Assembly (NCBI GenBank): GCA_951230915.1
Contig: OX579635.1
Span: 22,878,001-22,942,000 of the forward strand
DNA from: Antitrichia curtipendula
Lineage: Eukaryota > Streptophyta > Bryopsida > Hypnales > Leucodontaceae
Length of the DNA: 64,000 nt
Direction: 5' to 3'
Positions 24,595-37,400 of this stretch are shown here, one piece after another (the stretch's first letter is position 1; every line of letters starts with the position of its first letter). The notes below the pieces were generated by a model. That model saw nothing but the letters and a program-made list of their open reading frames with translations, was not told where the DNA came from and did no database searches. The position numbers and the translations under genes are program-made.

Positions 24595-25708
24595 AAGAAT
24601 TGAAAATTGTTTTTTGCACAATCCAAAGCTAAGGAAATAAAGTGGGGCCTTCCAAATGCAGCATTGACCTAAAACCACCATCACCACTATGTGCACATCT
24701 CCAAAATCAATAATGTACCTATGTGAAAGAAACAACCCTATAAACTCTACCAAAAAAAACTTTGACCCTTAATAACTTTTGCATATAGTATCTCAATGTC
24801 ATGTTCTTTGGTGCATTAGAACATTCTTTCACTTACCTACAAAAGAATATGAAAATTTGAATAGTCCAATTATAGGAACAAGGCACAATACCTAAATAAA
24901 TGGCGTTTTTCCCAGATGTCCATCTTATAAATTTTGCTTGCAATTGGTTGTTGGGGAGTGATTCTCTATGGGGTTGTAACTTTCTAGTAGGCTATAGTTC
25001 ATTTACGAATTCTAGAATCCTGTTAAGATTATGAGAACTTTGGGAGGCCCGTGTGCACTAAAAAATGAATGGAATTTCAAATTTCAAATTGTGTTGAAAT
25101 CACACTGAAGTTTACTATACCATCATTACAAACACACATATGCAATTGAAAATCATATAAAGAGTTTGATGTTTTTCCTACACTATGTACTATCTAGTGT
25201 TGCCAACATTTGTGAAAATTACAACTTGTATTCAATGGTACATGTATATACAAAATGAACCTTCACAATTGTTTCTAAGATACTTATTTCCATACCACTT
25301 GAATTGCTTGTATGATTTCTTATTTGCTCTTCACCCAAATGCAAAAAATACTTGACTATCTTCCGAAGGTTCTCTGTGAATTGGTAGATAGTGTATAAAA
25401 GGATTCCAAATTATTGTATAATTTTAAATTATTCATTTCCCCTTGTTATGAAGTTGAGGTGCAATTCATTGCAATTCCAATGCAATTAGAGGTTTCAAAA
25501 TCGGTTCACTTTCGAGCACGCTAGTTATAGAGCTTCTTGAAGTTGTTGAACTTTCCAGTGATTTTCACTGACTGGAAAATTCGTAAATGAACTGTAGCCC
25601 ACTGTACTTCTGTACTCTCCTTCTTCAAAGCAAAAGGTTTTGTCCCTTTTCCTTTACCGTACCACCGCCCACCGGCATTCAAAGATCCCAAACAAAATTT
25701 ATATGTAT

Positions 25709-25830
25709 GTTTTTTTTCTTTGGGCATAAATGAAACGGAATTTCATTCCAAACGGAAAAAAAAACATACACAACAGTCACAGGTGGTCTGGCAAGGACCA
25801 ACCTGACACCACAGCACTCAGAGTCTTTTT
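25709..25830 (-). repeat. Non-LTR retroelement 3' end
   Basis: On the minus strand the family end GGAATGAAATTCCGTTTCAT is followed by a poly(A)-like tail. Upstream sequence related to 29860-30067 (TGGTCCTTGCC) shows that more than the terminal motif is shared. Confidence 0.45.
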
Positions 25831-26240
25831 ATTTTTTTATTTTTTTATTTAATCAACAAACAAACACAAAGTGAATGTCAGATTTTGAAGTTTTGTACAG
25901 TACAAAGTTTCTAACTGTCTGGTGGAGTTATTAGTAGTAAGTGTGTCATATATTATTGATGGAGTTGACATGGACATGGTTGTAAGTTCATGATCCGTGT
26001 TCTTACATGTAAGCTTGCGCACATTCGGTTGGTACAACGGGGAAGAGTACTTTACAGATCAATGTGGACTGCTGCCAGTGCTGCGTCTGTGCTTTTTTGC
26101 TTTTGCGTGTCTTTGAGTGCCCATTGAGATTGAAGGCGAGTGGTGTGACTCAAGTTTGGTACATGGTCATAATTGTTTCTCACGGCGATCATCAATTCCA
26201 AGTTGTACTTCCAACTTGCTTTGCACAAAGGCAAGGCCAA

Positions 26241-26462
26241 TGTACGGGGAGTACCGGCATTTAGTTACAAGTTAGCCGGTTAAAATTAGGAATTGCCTAA
26301 TGGATTTCAAAATCTTCGGAAAAAACCTGACCATTTAAGAGGAAAATCAAAGAATATTCTTTCTTTTTTAAAGGCCTAGCCAAGAGAATGCTTCAATCAA
26401 CTGGTTGGTCCGAGAAATTGTAGGATTTTAGCCGGTTGGGCTGAAAAACTCCCCGGACTGTG
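26241..26462. mobile_element. MULE-like MITE, copy 2, with an 11-bp target-site duplication
   Basis: The element is flanked on both sides by a perfect GGCAAGGCCAA (26230-26240 and 26463-26473). Its ends GTACGGGGAGT and, inverted, GTCCGGGGAGT match at 10 of 11 positions. It contains the AGTTAGCCGGT and TTAGCCGGTTGG blocks shared with 1-222. A target-site duplication of 9-11 bp is typical of Mutator-like elements. Confidence 0.7.
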
Positions 26463-26485
26463 GGCAAGGCCAACTTAAAATAAGG

Positions 26486-28074
26486 CTAAGGTAGGAGGTC
26501 CATAAACCGCTCATCGAAGAGCATCGCCACCGCAGACTCCTCAAACAGGGGCGCCAAGAGGGATTTTGGCGAGTGGATTTGAAGAGTGGGGCTTCACCAC
26601 TCTTCTTCTTCCCCACGGCCGCGCGCCATACAGGGGCGCCAAATTTGTATTGAGTGGCAGATATATAATGCAAAAGATTTTGATGGTTTTAAAATTAAAC
26701 TCAAAAAGCTTCTCTTTATTTCATTGAGATCTAGATCACATTGTTTCAGAGGCATTTCCCACTTAGCTTGCTTTTCGGAACTAGTGGAGATTCTCATTAT
26801 ATACACATGGGGTGGTAGGAGGTAGAACAAACAATGTGGGATAATTAAATTAGATGTAGTAGGAGCTCCACCACTCATAGTTTTTTCCAAAGTAGAAATT
26901 GTGTTAGAATTAAAATTTCAGACCTCATTTAGGCATAGTAGATTAACTTTTTCCAAAACACTTCAAACTCATAAAAGATGTGAAATCAAGACAAATTTCA
27001 CCTCCAAAAATCCGTTTGTGATTTCAAGACTCCAATCAAAATTTATGGACAAATTTCAAAAGAGGATTAGAAGGGAAATTTTTTTTACATTTGTAGAAAT
27101 GCATAGTAGAAATTTGTGAATAACTTTTGACTAGAGACTTGAAATCTCAAACGGATTTTTAGAGATGAAATTTATCTTGATTTCACATCTTTTATGAGTT
27201 CAAAGTGTTTTGGAAAAAGTTAATCTACTATGCCTAAATGAGGTCTGAAATTTTAATTCTAACACAATTTCTACTTTGGATGAATGGTGGAGCTCCTACT
27301 ACATCTAATTTACTTATCCCACATTGTTTGTTCTACCTCCTAGCACCCCATGTGTATAAAGTAAGCTTCTCTTACCTCTTGCAAAGCATCCAAGGTGAAT
27401 GTACGAATATCCCAATTATCTAGATATAAAGTAAAGGAAACTTTATTCTAGTTGAGAAATGCCTACTTTTCATTTATTTCACACAAGTAAAGGAAACTTT
27501 TTTGAGGTTAAAATTACTTGTGAGAAAAGTTTGAGGGTAAAAGGGGGATGTGCCTTGAAGATTGGTGAGAAGGACTGTCAGTGCCTCGAAACTGGGTTGA
27601 AAAAGGTAGTCAGAGCCTTTGGCGAGCCGCGCTGAAGCTCCACTACTTCCCCGTGTCTCCTTCAAATTCTGGCGCGGCCGTGCTGTTTTCCCCGTTTGGC
27701 GCGTCAGCCGTGGGGGAGGAAATGAAGCCAGGGCTCGCTCAGTCAGCGTGTTAGGCCGCTTGGCGAGCAGCCGTGGCGATGCTCTAAGAGCTGAAGCTGA
27801 ATTTTGGGGAGGTAGAGCTTCTTAAAATATTTTTCAGTAAATTTTCCTTGAAAGGCAAGAGAAATTGACATCTAGCCAAAGTTGTTTCATATTTTTTTGA
27901 AGCTTTGTGGAATTAGTTATGGATTTCTGAAGTTGCAGAAAAGTGCATTTTTGTGGGCTCTAAAACCGACCACCTCCTCAAATGCACACCACTTGTACAT
28001 TGGAAAGTGCAAAATTTACCTCTACAGCTTGATTGGTTTTAGAACCTGCTCCATTTTAGGACCTCCTACCTTAG
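26486..28074. mobile_element. Concentric inverted repeats (nested foldback elements)
   Basis: Three pairs of arms share one centre. The outer pair is CTAAGGTAGGAGGTCC (26486 and inverted to 28074). The middle pair is GAGCATCGCCAC (26519 and inverted to 27784, arms of about 130 bp). The inner pair is about 26793-27030 against 27130-27360, over 220 bp of close complementarity. The middle element is flanked by GAA and TAA, consistent with a Harbinger-type site. No credible protein is encoded. Confidence 0.65.
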
Positions 28075-28261
28075 AGTTTGTTTTTTCTTCTTTCCTTTCT
28101 TTTGCAAGAAGAAAAACATGAACAAGATTGTGGTCAGTACACCACCTCCTTGTTTACATTTTTTTTACAAATTTGAGCAAATGAGTGTCACAATTTTTGG
28201 AGTCCAGAATCACACCAAATTAAAGAAATTGACTATTACCTTGAATGTCTGCTTTAGATGA

Positions 28262-31200
28262 TCAGTGAGGAGGAGTTCCAGCTTCACATTCACAGCACTC
28301 CGTGCAGATTGAGTATTCATCAAAAATACCACGTAGCATGTGAACGATGCATGCCTCCAACATGCTCACATTATGTGATCTTAATGTCTGCAACCTTTTA
28401 ACACCCAATTTAAAACTGGTGATTTTACAACTAAAAATCATGGCAAAAATTACAGTTCCTTACCGAATAGTTGTGCTTAACTAAAATCAGAGAAAACATT
28501 GCTCAGTGCATCTTTTTCTTTGGCAACCTGAAATATCACCAACGAATTCCTTTGAAACTGCCTTAAATCTTGTTACTCAGGCACAGTACACTACTTCAAA
28601 GCACCAAAATTGTGACATTTGAGTGCACAAAGCTCTGAAAGCTAGGATTGGCGTTGATTTCAATTTCCATGCCCATCATTCTGCATAAGTGACACTTGTC
28701 ATAACCAATCCACATTTCAATTATGTAAGTTGAAGATATTTACAGCTTCGCCATTGATTGTTGTGACTCATTTTAAATTTATTATCTGTGGAACAAATGA
28801 AATGGAATTTCAGGACCGCCAGACACAAGTGGCCTGACGGGAGAACAAGAAATCAAGGACAGACAGACTAAGGTAAGTATAACAGACAGGGGACCCCGAG
28901 CAACCATAAGGTAGGGAGGGGTCTGTACAAGTGACCTTGTACAAGCGACCTGTCTCTAAAAGCAACCTCTAACACAGAGGTACATCTTATTTTCTTCAAT
29001 GTACCAACCTTGGACATTTCAGGAGGGTGTCGCTTTTAGAAACCACTGCATTTCAACTTCAGAAATTTGTAAGTAATTCCATGAAGGTCCAAAAAATATG
29101 AAACGAGTTGGATTAGATGCCAATTCCATTTTTCTTCCTAGTAAAATTTACTGAAAATTGTTTCAAGGAGTTTAGCTTCCCTGAAAATGCAAGCAACTCT
29201 TAAAGGTCACACCTCATGAGTCACACTACATTCATCAAGTAATTTCCCACTTAAGTTATTACATGCAAAAAGATTTGAACTAATATATAAGGTAAACTAA
29301 CCTATGACAGGCCAACTGTCTAATGCAGACATCTACATAACCCCCCATTACAGTCCATTTCAGATTTTTGCTTCTACAATTTAATTAGGTTGGTTAGTGG
29401 CCCATGTTAGTGCATTAGGTGATTGTGATAGAATTAGTAATGACTGTCATAGGACACTTACACATTGTGAGTGTAAACTCATCATAAAGAGTTGTTTTTT
29501 TATTCCTTTGTGTGATGGTCACATTAAAAATTCTTGTGGTTGTGTTAGGAAATCTGAAGACTGCATTAGGTGGTAAGATGACCATCATGAAGACATATTT
29601 TATTGACTTCAAATAGTCTACAAACTGTTTTGGAAAAATACTTAAAAAATTCATAACAAATTCCTACTTTGTCCAAAAACTAAAATTTTAACTGCTTCTG
29701 TCAATTCTCAAAGTTGTCTCTGCTAGAAAAAAACCTGATTTTATTTTGCTAATGGCAACATACCAAATCAGTCATTCTGCCTGTCATAGGCTGGTTTACC
29801 TTAAGTCAGTTGTAAGCTTAGTTTAGCTTGTTTTGAAACAATTGGAATGTCGCCTCTCTCAGCCTAACTGTGAGAGGCCTCCCTGCCTCTGTCAGGGCTG
29901 CGTCCTTCAGCTGTTCACTTGCGTCCTGTCTGTCTGGTCTCTTGTAACAGAGTCCTCTGTTAGTTAGTGGTCCTTGCCGTGCTTTGTGCTCCCCACTTGT
30001 CACTGGTGGTTTTGTACCTTATTTTTTTGCAATGAAATTCCATTTCATTATCGTCAAAAAAAGAAACCAAAACCCAAAACCAAATGAAACAAAAATGGAG
30101 TTGCAAAAGAACTAACTTAATGCATACGTTTGGCTGTTTGAAAGTTCGATCAGTACTGAGAAAAAGAGGACGTACTTGCATCCAGCAGCTGGACACTGGC
30201 ACGGCAATGAATTGACTTACCTCAGCAGCAGATGCAATGCGTGGCGCGAGCAGGCCTGTCCTCCAGTCATCTCAAATTCTGCAATGCATCAATTTGACGG
30301 GAGGCAATTAAGTAGGTTGGCAGGGTCTGATGAGTCCGGATATGCAGGGCAGTGAATTGAGCAGGGAAACAGGTCTTCCTGATGCTTATTGTGCATCATT
30401 CATTGACAAGGACAACTTCTAACTTACAAAGGACTCTATCAGTTGCTGGAGGATTGTTTTGTGTTTTTGTTTTTTTGACACAAATGAAACGGAATTTCGG
30501 TGGACGATGGTATGTTGGGTTACCATCAGCTACCTGACAATCTCCACTGGCTCCTTAATAACATTATTCTCCAGTCGTGGGGCAAAGTCTGTTGCATGCC
30601 AAGAATTTACAAACAGAAGCAGAAGGCAAACAGAAGCAAATTCCATGTCATTTGTGTCAAAAAAAACAAAAACAAAAACAGAAGCAGAAGCAGAGGATTA
30701 GAGGAGTTCAAGATCCAACAGAGTGAGCTTTCAAGAATTGAATTTTAGGCATACCTGGGAATCTTCATAAAAGGTATTCTTTTGCTTTCTATTTCCACTT
30801 TGGGATACGTTAAATTGGTAATTATGGTTATAAAACACCTGCCATCTCCAACAATGGTGATCCAATTTGGAGGTCGACACTCTCAGTTATCAAATCTTAA
30901 CAAATAGCCTGACCTGTACTTTGTGGGGCTAAATGCTGCCATGTTTCGAGCCTTAGTTCTCAGGTCTAGCTACAAGACTACAAGAAAGAGATTTCGAGGA
31001 GAGGATGTAAGTATTTTATAACGAGAGTTCAACCAAAAATTGTCAACAGTTGTATTGCTGCTACCAAAGTAACAAATTTAAATCCAGAATCTGTCTCTGA
31101 TCACTTGCTCCACAGTCCATGCTTGGTTGTTTGAAAAATTCTCCGTGTTCACAGCTGCGATGAATGTATTGAGTGTTCTGAAACACAAAATCTCAGCAAT

Positions 31201-31308
31201 CTTGCAGTCAGAATCGACTCAAATTTTCTGCTGCCCATCACTTACCTGTTCCTCCACTTCAGGTTGTACTGTACATGAGAATTGCAGCAGAACATCAATG
31301 ATACTCAT
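28262..31308 (-). CDS. Unidentified spliced gene, six phase-compatible exons
   Basis: Exons 31308-31246, 31191-31105, 30969-30914, 30879-30839, 30270-30221 and 28387-28262 join without a stop, giving 140 aa if the ATG at 31308 is the start. Donors follow GAACAG, GAGCAA, GTACAG, ATGGCAG and GCTGAG; the first and last (GTAAGT) are strong. The C-terminus holds a Cys cluster (CTECCEC). The product reads as a mostly helical protein with an acidic N-terminal segment (PEVEEQ). I do not recognise the family. More upstream exons are possible, because an in-frame TAA lies only a few codons before the ATG while an acceptor lies nearby. Intron 5 contains several retroelement ends. Confidence 0.5.
28792..28920 (-). 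repeat. Non-LTR retroelement 3' end
   Basis: AAATGAAATGGAATTTC followed by CAAGTGGCCTGACGGGAG matches the minus-strand copy at 45636-45720 (CATAAGTGGCTTAGCAGGAG). It points outward from the same intron as the opposite-facing copy ending at 30067. Confidence 0.45.
29860..30067 (+). repeat. Non-LTR retroelement 3' end
   Basis: A 200-bp copy with CTGTCTGTCTGGTCTC and CCACTTGTCACTGGTGG blocks, then TGCAATGAAATTCCATTTCA and an A-rich tail. It is the longest copy of the family here, with no reverse-transcriptase ORF upstream, so it is 5'-truncated. Confidence 0.5.
30455..30690. repeat. Two retroelement 3' ends pointing outward
   Basis: At the left a minus-strand copy (T-rich tail, then CAAATGAAACGGAATTTC) and at the right a plus-strand copy (AAATTCCATGTCATTTGTG, then an A-rich tail) enclose about 150 bp. 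Confidence 0.4.
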
Positions 31309-33161
31309 ATACGATGCTTAAAATTTGAACTGTGAGTCTGGGGCTATTGTAGCCACACACAGAAGCAAGCTGCAGGAACAACCAAGCATGCATGAATCGT
31401 ATACCCTTGCTTACACACTGAGTCAAATATGATTGAGCAACAAAAAAAAATATTATGAATGAATTCGTGTGAAAATTGGGATTATCATACGGCTCACTGT
31501 GCAGTGGCAAGTGTGATTTCGCAGCACATGTAGCACTGCACCGCGCGCTTGTGATGTGAATTCATTGATTACAAGTTTCTGAACTGACACCTTACGATTT
31601 ATGTGAGATGGAAAACGACATTTGGCAGATAAAAAAGGTGACTCAGCCCGTTGTAGGGGCCATGGGCCATTGTGTGTAAGGAGGAGTTGCATCAGTGTCA
31701 GGTGTGAGGCGAGAGGCCACACAGGAGATGTCATATGGCAACCTTACCTCATTGTGACACCCTGCCCACCCTTGAAATGTGACCCCCAATTTCCCAAAAT
31801 CATGCGCAGTAAATGCATTAACCCTTAAACGCATTAAACGTAAAGACGGATGTTTTGCGGCCAATGAATGAAAAGAGAATCTCATGTGTAGGATAGAAGT
31901 GCAACTATTTATTTTTCAAATTTTGTAGGAAAAGGGAAGATCATCTACAGTAGTTTAACTTTCAATGAGTGTTTTGCATTATTTTAAACTAACAATTCAC
32001 ACAGTGTTAAAATAGATTATTTTCACGGTTATCATCCAGCGTTAATGTTGGATCTTTATAAAAAAATTGAAACAAATGAAATGGAATTTCATGGCAAGGG
32101 GCAAAATACAAGACCGCCATCTACATTGATATTGATTTTGAGATTTTCTTTACACCACTTTATAAGGCAACTAGTAATATTCATGGGGGGTAATCAATAT
32201 ACACCATGGTTAAATTTACTAATCTTCTAAAAGTACGCACTTATATTTTTCACTACTGCATTCAAACTTGGTGAATTTTGACTAGTAGATGAAACTAAAA
32301 GTCAAGCCTAATAGGACTCTTTATAACTTTAGTGTGATAATAATATAATCCAAACAACACAAATTTTAGTGCATTGGACTCCATTTGGATAGTTGAACAA
32401 AGATATCCAAACATTTGATCCTTTCATCCAAATGAACATTGAAAGTGTCACATTTAAATTAACAACAGTTAATTGTGCCTCCTTCGTAAACCCAACCTTT
32501 ATAGATTCTTACCTGAAATGTGCTCCGGCTATTTATAATTGTCTAGGATTAGTTTTAGAAACACCTATTTTTTTAATCAACACCTTGAAAATTCATCATT
32601 TAAACATAAAATGTCCAATAATGACATTCTAAGAGAATCTAGAATGTCCTCTTTATTTTTTACAAGACCCCACAAAACCTTTTTCAACAGAATAACAAGA
32701 ACCTTGTTGAATTGCTTCTTTTTTAGGTGCACGTAAGATAGGAACTTCTAAATGCATAATTGACCTAAAAGCGCCATCTTCATTAGATTTACATTTCGAT
32801 AGTTATTACCCACCTCCATTCCAATTTTATTTCTTCAAAACCTCATAATTCAGAAAGGCTAATTTCACACAAGGTAATGATCTTGTCACCGCCAAGGATT
32901 GAACCCGCAACCACGCCATTTGTTTTGGGTCGATAGTTTAGGGTCATCTTGGACCAAAATGAAACCTTTTTTGGGTGCGTTGAAATTATCTTTAATTTGA
33001 CAAGGAAATATCAAATTTGACACGTCTAATAATAATAATAACTCTGATCTGACAGAAAAAAGTGGCGCAGTTCGCCTGAGTGCATGTCTTCGTAGCGCTA
33101 GCTTCCTCCCAATGCTGATCATTCCGGTCGAGCCCCCCCCCTGCCAACGAGCTCCTGACAA
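31309..33161. other. Intergenic region
   Basis: No supported gene. It contains a retroelement end at 32060-32092 and a tRNA-like box B on the minus strand near 32896-32906. Confidence 0.4.
32870..32965 (-). repeat. tRNA-derived SINE-like fragment
   Basis: The minus strand reads ATGACCCTAAACTATC, then GTGGTTGCGGGTTCAATCC. GGGTTCAATCC fits a pol III box B. The arrangement matches 38380-38620 (ATGACCTTAAAACTACC, then GGTTCAACTCC). No clear box A, so the call is tentative. Confidence 0.35.
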
Positions 33162-33192
33162 GTGGCACCAGTCCCCCAGTCGCCACACATTC

Positions 33193-33200
33193 TATATCAA
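33193..33200 (+). promoter_or_regulatory. Putative TATA box of the lipid transfer protein gene
   Basis: TATATCAA, about 170 nt upstream of the start codon, would place transcription start near 33225. Confidence 0.4.
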
Positions 33201-33371
33201 CCCCGCAGTCCCGCCACACTTCCCCAGACTCAGCTAGCTGCAGCTCACTTACATTACTCTTCAGAATCGCTCCTCAGTCTTGCCAGTAAACCCAGCTTCC
33301 TTTTCTTTGTGGACTCGAGCTGCCTGAGCACTTCCTTTTGGAATCGTCGATCTTCTTCCATTCGATCAGTC

Positions 33372-34400
33372 ATGGCCAGAAGTGCAGTGGCGATGGCGGT
33401 GTCCATGGTCGTGTTGGTGGTCGCCATGGCGGCCCTGGTGCCCTCTGCCAGTGCGGCCTGCGCCAACGTTCAGATGCTGCTGCCGTGCTTGCCCGCGGCT
33501 AGAGATGGCGTCCCGCCCACGCAGGCCTGCTGCAACGCCATGGCGTCATACGCGCAGGGAGGGACCGTGGCTGGAGAAGCGTGCTTGTGCCAGGCGGTGA
33601 CCAACCCCACGGCGAAGGCGGCGGGAATGAAGTTGAATAACGCTGTCGTCATCCCCCAGAAGTGTAACCTCAACTATAAGGCCGGATATGTCTGCAATGG
33701 TAAGCTGGCTTGCTTGACAGTCCCGAACTCCGCTATGTGACTGCGATCGAGTTCGTTAACTTCATCTTGCAATGCATGCACTCCCAAACTCAGTCCTTAA
33801 TTTACTCTTCGTACGTTCACGTGAATGAATGCAGCTCACCCTCATTGAATTTCTGAGCTACAGTGCAGTAACTCCTGTTTCGTTCTCTTCGTTGTATTCT
33901 TTTGTATTAATGCCGGATCGTGGAGATTTGCGTAGCAGGTTTGTCGATCTACGCAGTCAGACAGACAGATAGACAGGCAGACGTGAACGCAGCTCACTCT
34001 ACTGACTTGATTTAATTTCGTTCCATGCATGCATCAACCCCTGCTCCGGTCTTGGTGCCTGCAGTCTTTCGTATTGTACTGGATTGTGGAGTTTTGAGTA
34101 GCTGAATTGCTTATGTGTATGTTTCCATGAGTCTAGAATGCTAAAGATTATTCTTTCCTAACTTTTGAAGAACTTCGACTGACATATTCTACGTAAATGC
34201 ACCCATCTAATTAATATGACATCATGCATGTGTGTATCGTTTTCTATGAAGAAAATCCTGTGTAGAGTGCAGTGAGTGAGCTGCTACTTCTAAGCTAAGC
34301 TAAGTTTAGTGAGTTTTATCACTCACTTAGTTGATCACTCGTTAATGATGATGATGGTTTGTATTGTGCAGGCTTGACAATTCCCGGAGGTCATGCTTAA
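33372..34400 (+). CDS. Non-specific lipid transfer protein, two exons
   Basis: Exons 33372-33699 and 34372-34400 give a 118-aa preprotein. The donor G/GTAAGC and acceptor TGTGCAG keep phase. The first 28 residues form a signal peptide with a long Ala/Val/Met core ending PSASA, so the product is secreted. The mature part has the eight-cysteine motif: C30, C39, C53-C54, C71-x-C73, C98, C108. Four disulfides would hold a small helical lipid-carrying fold. The short CC-x16-CxC spacing differs from the usual type 1 and resembles the LTPd-like groups of early land plants; that subgroup call is an inference. The C-terminus ends GLTIPGGHA. If the 672-nt intron is retained, the frame instead ends KLACLTVPNSAM. 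Confidence 0.9.
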
Positions 34401-37400
34401 GTGATTCGATTGATCCGTGGGCAAATCGATTGACGTCGGAGTAGTAAGAAAGATGGAGAGCTACTGACGTACGATTTGGAGTGAACCACAAACCATGGTG
34501 TATTACAAGACCCGTGTGGAGCCTGCCCGATTCTTATATAAAATGCACGCGCTCCTACATAAAGTAGAATAAGTTGCTTTAGATTGCAGATTGGGTCACT
34601 AGATCGGTCATTGCAGATGCGTTTTTTGTTTACACTTAGTTTGAATATGCATGACCCTGTTTATTGAAGTTCAACTGTTAATTGAACGAGTTCATTTTGA
34701 GACAGGGATTCTGGGGTTTACTATGACTGTATGCATGTGTACTTTTGTATCTGGGCTGTAATGGCTGACGTGTCGACCTTGCTCTACGTGCTGACACTGG
34801 AATGCGCTATTATGCCATTTCGTGATTCCTCTGTTTCTCTCGAGTGACCCTTGAATTTTCTTCGTAAGAAAAGTATTGTCCACGCCATGCAGTTCCGGCT
34901 CTCGATTGCAATTGCAAGTTGATCAAAAATCAAGGTAGAACCCCTTGCAATGAAATTCCGTTTCATTCGTGTAAAAGAAAAAGAAAAAGTAGACTATCTT
35001 GCAAACATTGAAACGTTTTTTTATGAAATATGGATGTGAATGAATGAGAGAAAATTGAAAGATTTTTTAACTGCAAATTAGCTGTGCATTACTGTACGCC
35101 TGTTGGAGCAGTGGCGTGTATTCATTTCCAAGCGGATGTGCGAATTCTTACAGGTAGAATTGCACAGATTTAAAATACAATGACTGCAGTAAAGGACAGA
35201 CACCAACTCTATTAGGACAAAGGACACATCAGAGTGGACAGGTAGCAATATGTTTTGCAATGCACAGAATTTGAGTTGCCATAACTTTGCAACGATGTTT
35301 GAACGGAAAATTGCAAATGCATTGTTACTACAATGGTACACCTACATTACCATTGCAGTAGTATAGCAACGAAACTTCGTGAAATTTACAAACATCAAAG
35401 TCATTGGTTTGTCTTCTATATGTATGCAATATGTATGCAATAGATACAATGTCTAAGCTAAAAAGTTTGCATTTTTGCACTTTACTTCGACATATTTTTG
35501 TCTTAGTTTGACAATGTTCCTTTCTGGTTATATAAATTGTTTTTAATGTAATGGAGACTAAAACTTTTCTAGAAATTATTTTGCTTTATGACATTCATTA
35601 CAAATGAATGTTTATTTCGCCTTTTAGTTGTAAACTTTTTTGCAATCACTTTAGTCGTAAACTCATTTGTTTAGCAATTTGTGCACCTTTCATTCCACCT
35701 TCATTCATTCCAACAATGAGAGCTCTCACATCATCAATAAGACAATGAATTTTCATTTTTGCAAATGAAAACTCACAAAATATACATATTCTATGAATTC
35801 CCCGTGTTTACACACCTCTTGCTTATTACAATATGAACAACCCTCTCATTTCTAATCTAGTCTAGTCAATGAGGATATTTCTCTTTGCTAATTTATTATC
35901 TTCATGGAAAATTTGTCTTAAATCCCTATCATGTGTGCCATGATACACAATGTAATGGTTACATAGATATAATTGTTGCGAGGAATTTTTTCATTATTTC
36001 AACAATACATAGTCTTCTCTTGAAATATCTACATAATTCATTTGATAAAAGCAAGTTACAAATCTAAACATTGTGCATTTTCTTGCCAATATTAGAACCT
36101 CTTAATTGCAAATACTTTTAAGAAAAATAATTGAATATTTTAATCAATATCATTAATTGAAGTTACCAACTTATAGAATGTAAAAAGGATGCACACTAAA
36201 AAGTCTATAACTTCATTGAAGATGATTGTACAATAGTATACTCTCCATGTAGATAAATCCGTATTACCTCATTTTGAACTACAATACTTAGGGAGCATCT
36301 TATTCTACATTTTCAGTAAAATAATTTATAGGATTTAAGTGTTTGTTTAACCACTTTTGAATAATTTATCTACGAAGGGATAAAAGTTTCCATGGAGGGC
36401 AAAATGGATTTTGGACAAGCGCCTACAAGCTCAATTTATGTTGTGATTTTAAAATTAAAAATTTTAAGATAGAAAGATACATTAGCTTTCTAGGAATATA
36501 AATTTTATTTCAATGGGTACTCAAGAGTAAAAATAATGCCACCTTAAGCACAGTTTATACCTCGCCAAGTAGAAAATGAAATCCACAAAAGTTTGAAACT
36601 AATTTATTAATTTTTTTATAGATCAAATTTTTTGTCTACGTAGAAATCTTTTATTCTTTCCACTTGGATTAGTGATGTGAATGTTAAGGAGCATCTTGTT
36701 TTCCGGGCAATCATAGCAAATTCTTGAGAAAATATTGGATTGGATTTGTTTTTTAACTCAATTTTTACAATTTAAAATAAAAATGGTTCTACAAGACTAG
36801 AGGGTCAAGTTTGTTCAAATGCTAGAACAATTTCACCATTGGAATTAGTAGGGTTCATTTCCATCTTATATTTATTTACAATTTATTTTGTTCCTACTTC
36901 AACTTAACAATTTTTTTAAGGATAAAAAATTTAATATAAAAAAAACTTTAATCCATAAAGGAAATTGCAAGCCCCAAGGACATTTTGAAAGTCAAAACTT
37001 AAATTTTCACATAGTTCTTGATTTTAAATGTTCTTGAGCTCCATTAAGAAAATGTAGCTCCAATATTCTAATTTTTATTCCATTATTTTTTTTCAAAATT
37101 TTCAAAATTTTGTTTTTTGTAACAATTTGAAAGTAGCATCGTGAAAGCTCATAATACATTACTTTTGAACTTTTTCTATCAAATTTCTTTTGGTGTAAGC
37201 TCAAAGAATACATCAATTATACCATTGATGATGTTTGCCACTGTTATTTTTGTTTTTCTTTGAAAATTTATACTATATTAAATATTTATGCAATTATTAA
37301 GATTTTTAAAATTACATTTATTTAATAAATTATATAAAATTAAATTATATATACTAAAAAATATATAAGATTATTTTCTTTAATAAATTATTAAAAAATG

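Larger units (their letters stand above)
23020..26229. other. AT-rich intergenic region
   Basis: No gene seen. It holds the CACTA-type MITE at 24293-24594 and a retroelement 3' end near 25709-25830. The rest is low-complexity AT-rich DNA. Confidence 0.45.

Noticed and set aside
31820..31850. TTAACCCTTAAACGC as a piggyBac terminus
   Set aside because: No matching inverted end with TTAA was found nearby. TTAACCC also arises by chance or in telomere-like motifs (7374, 8424, 38210).
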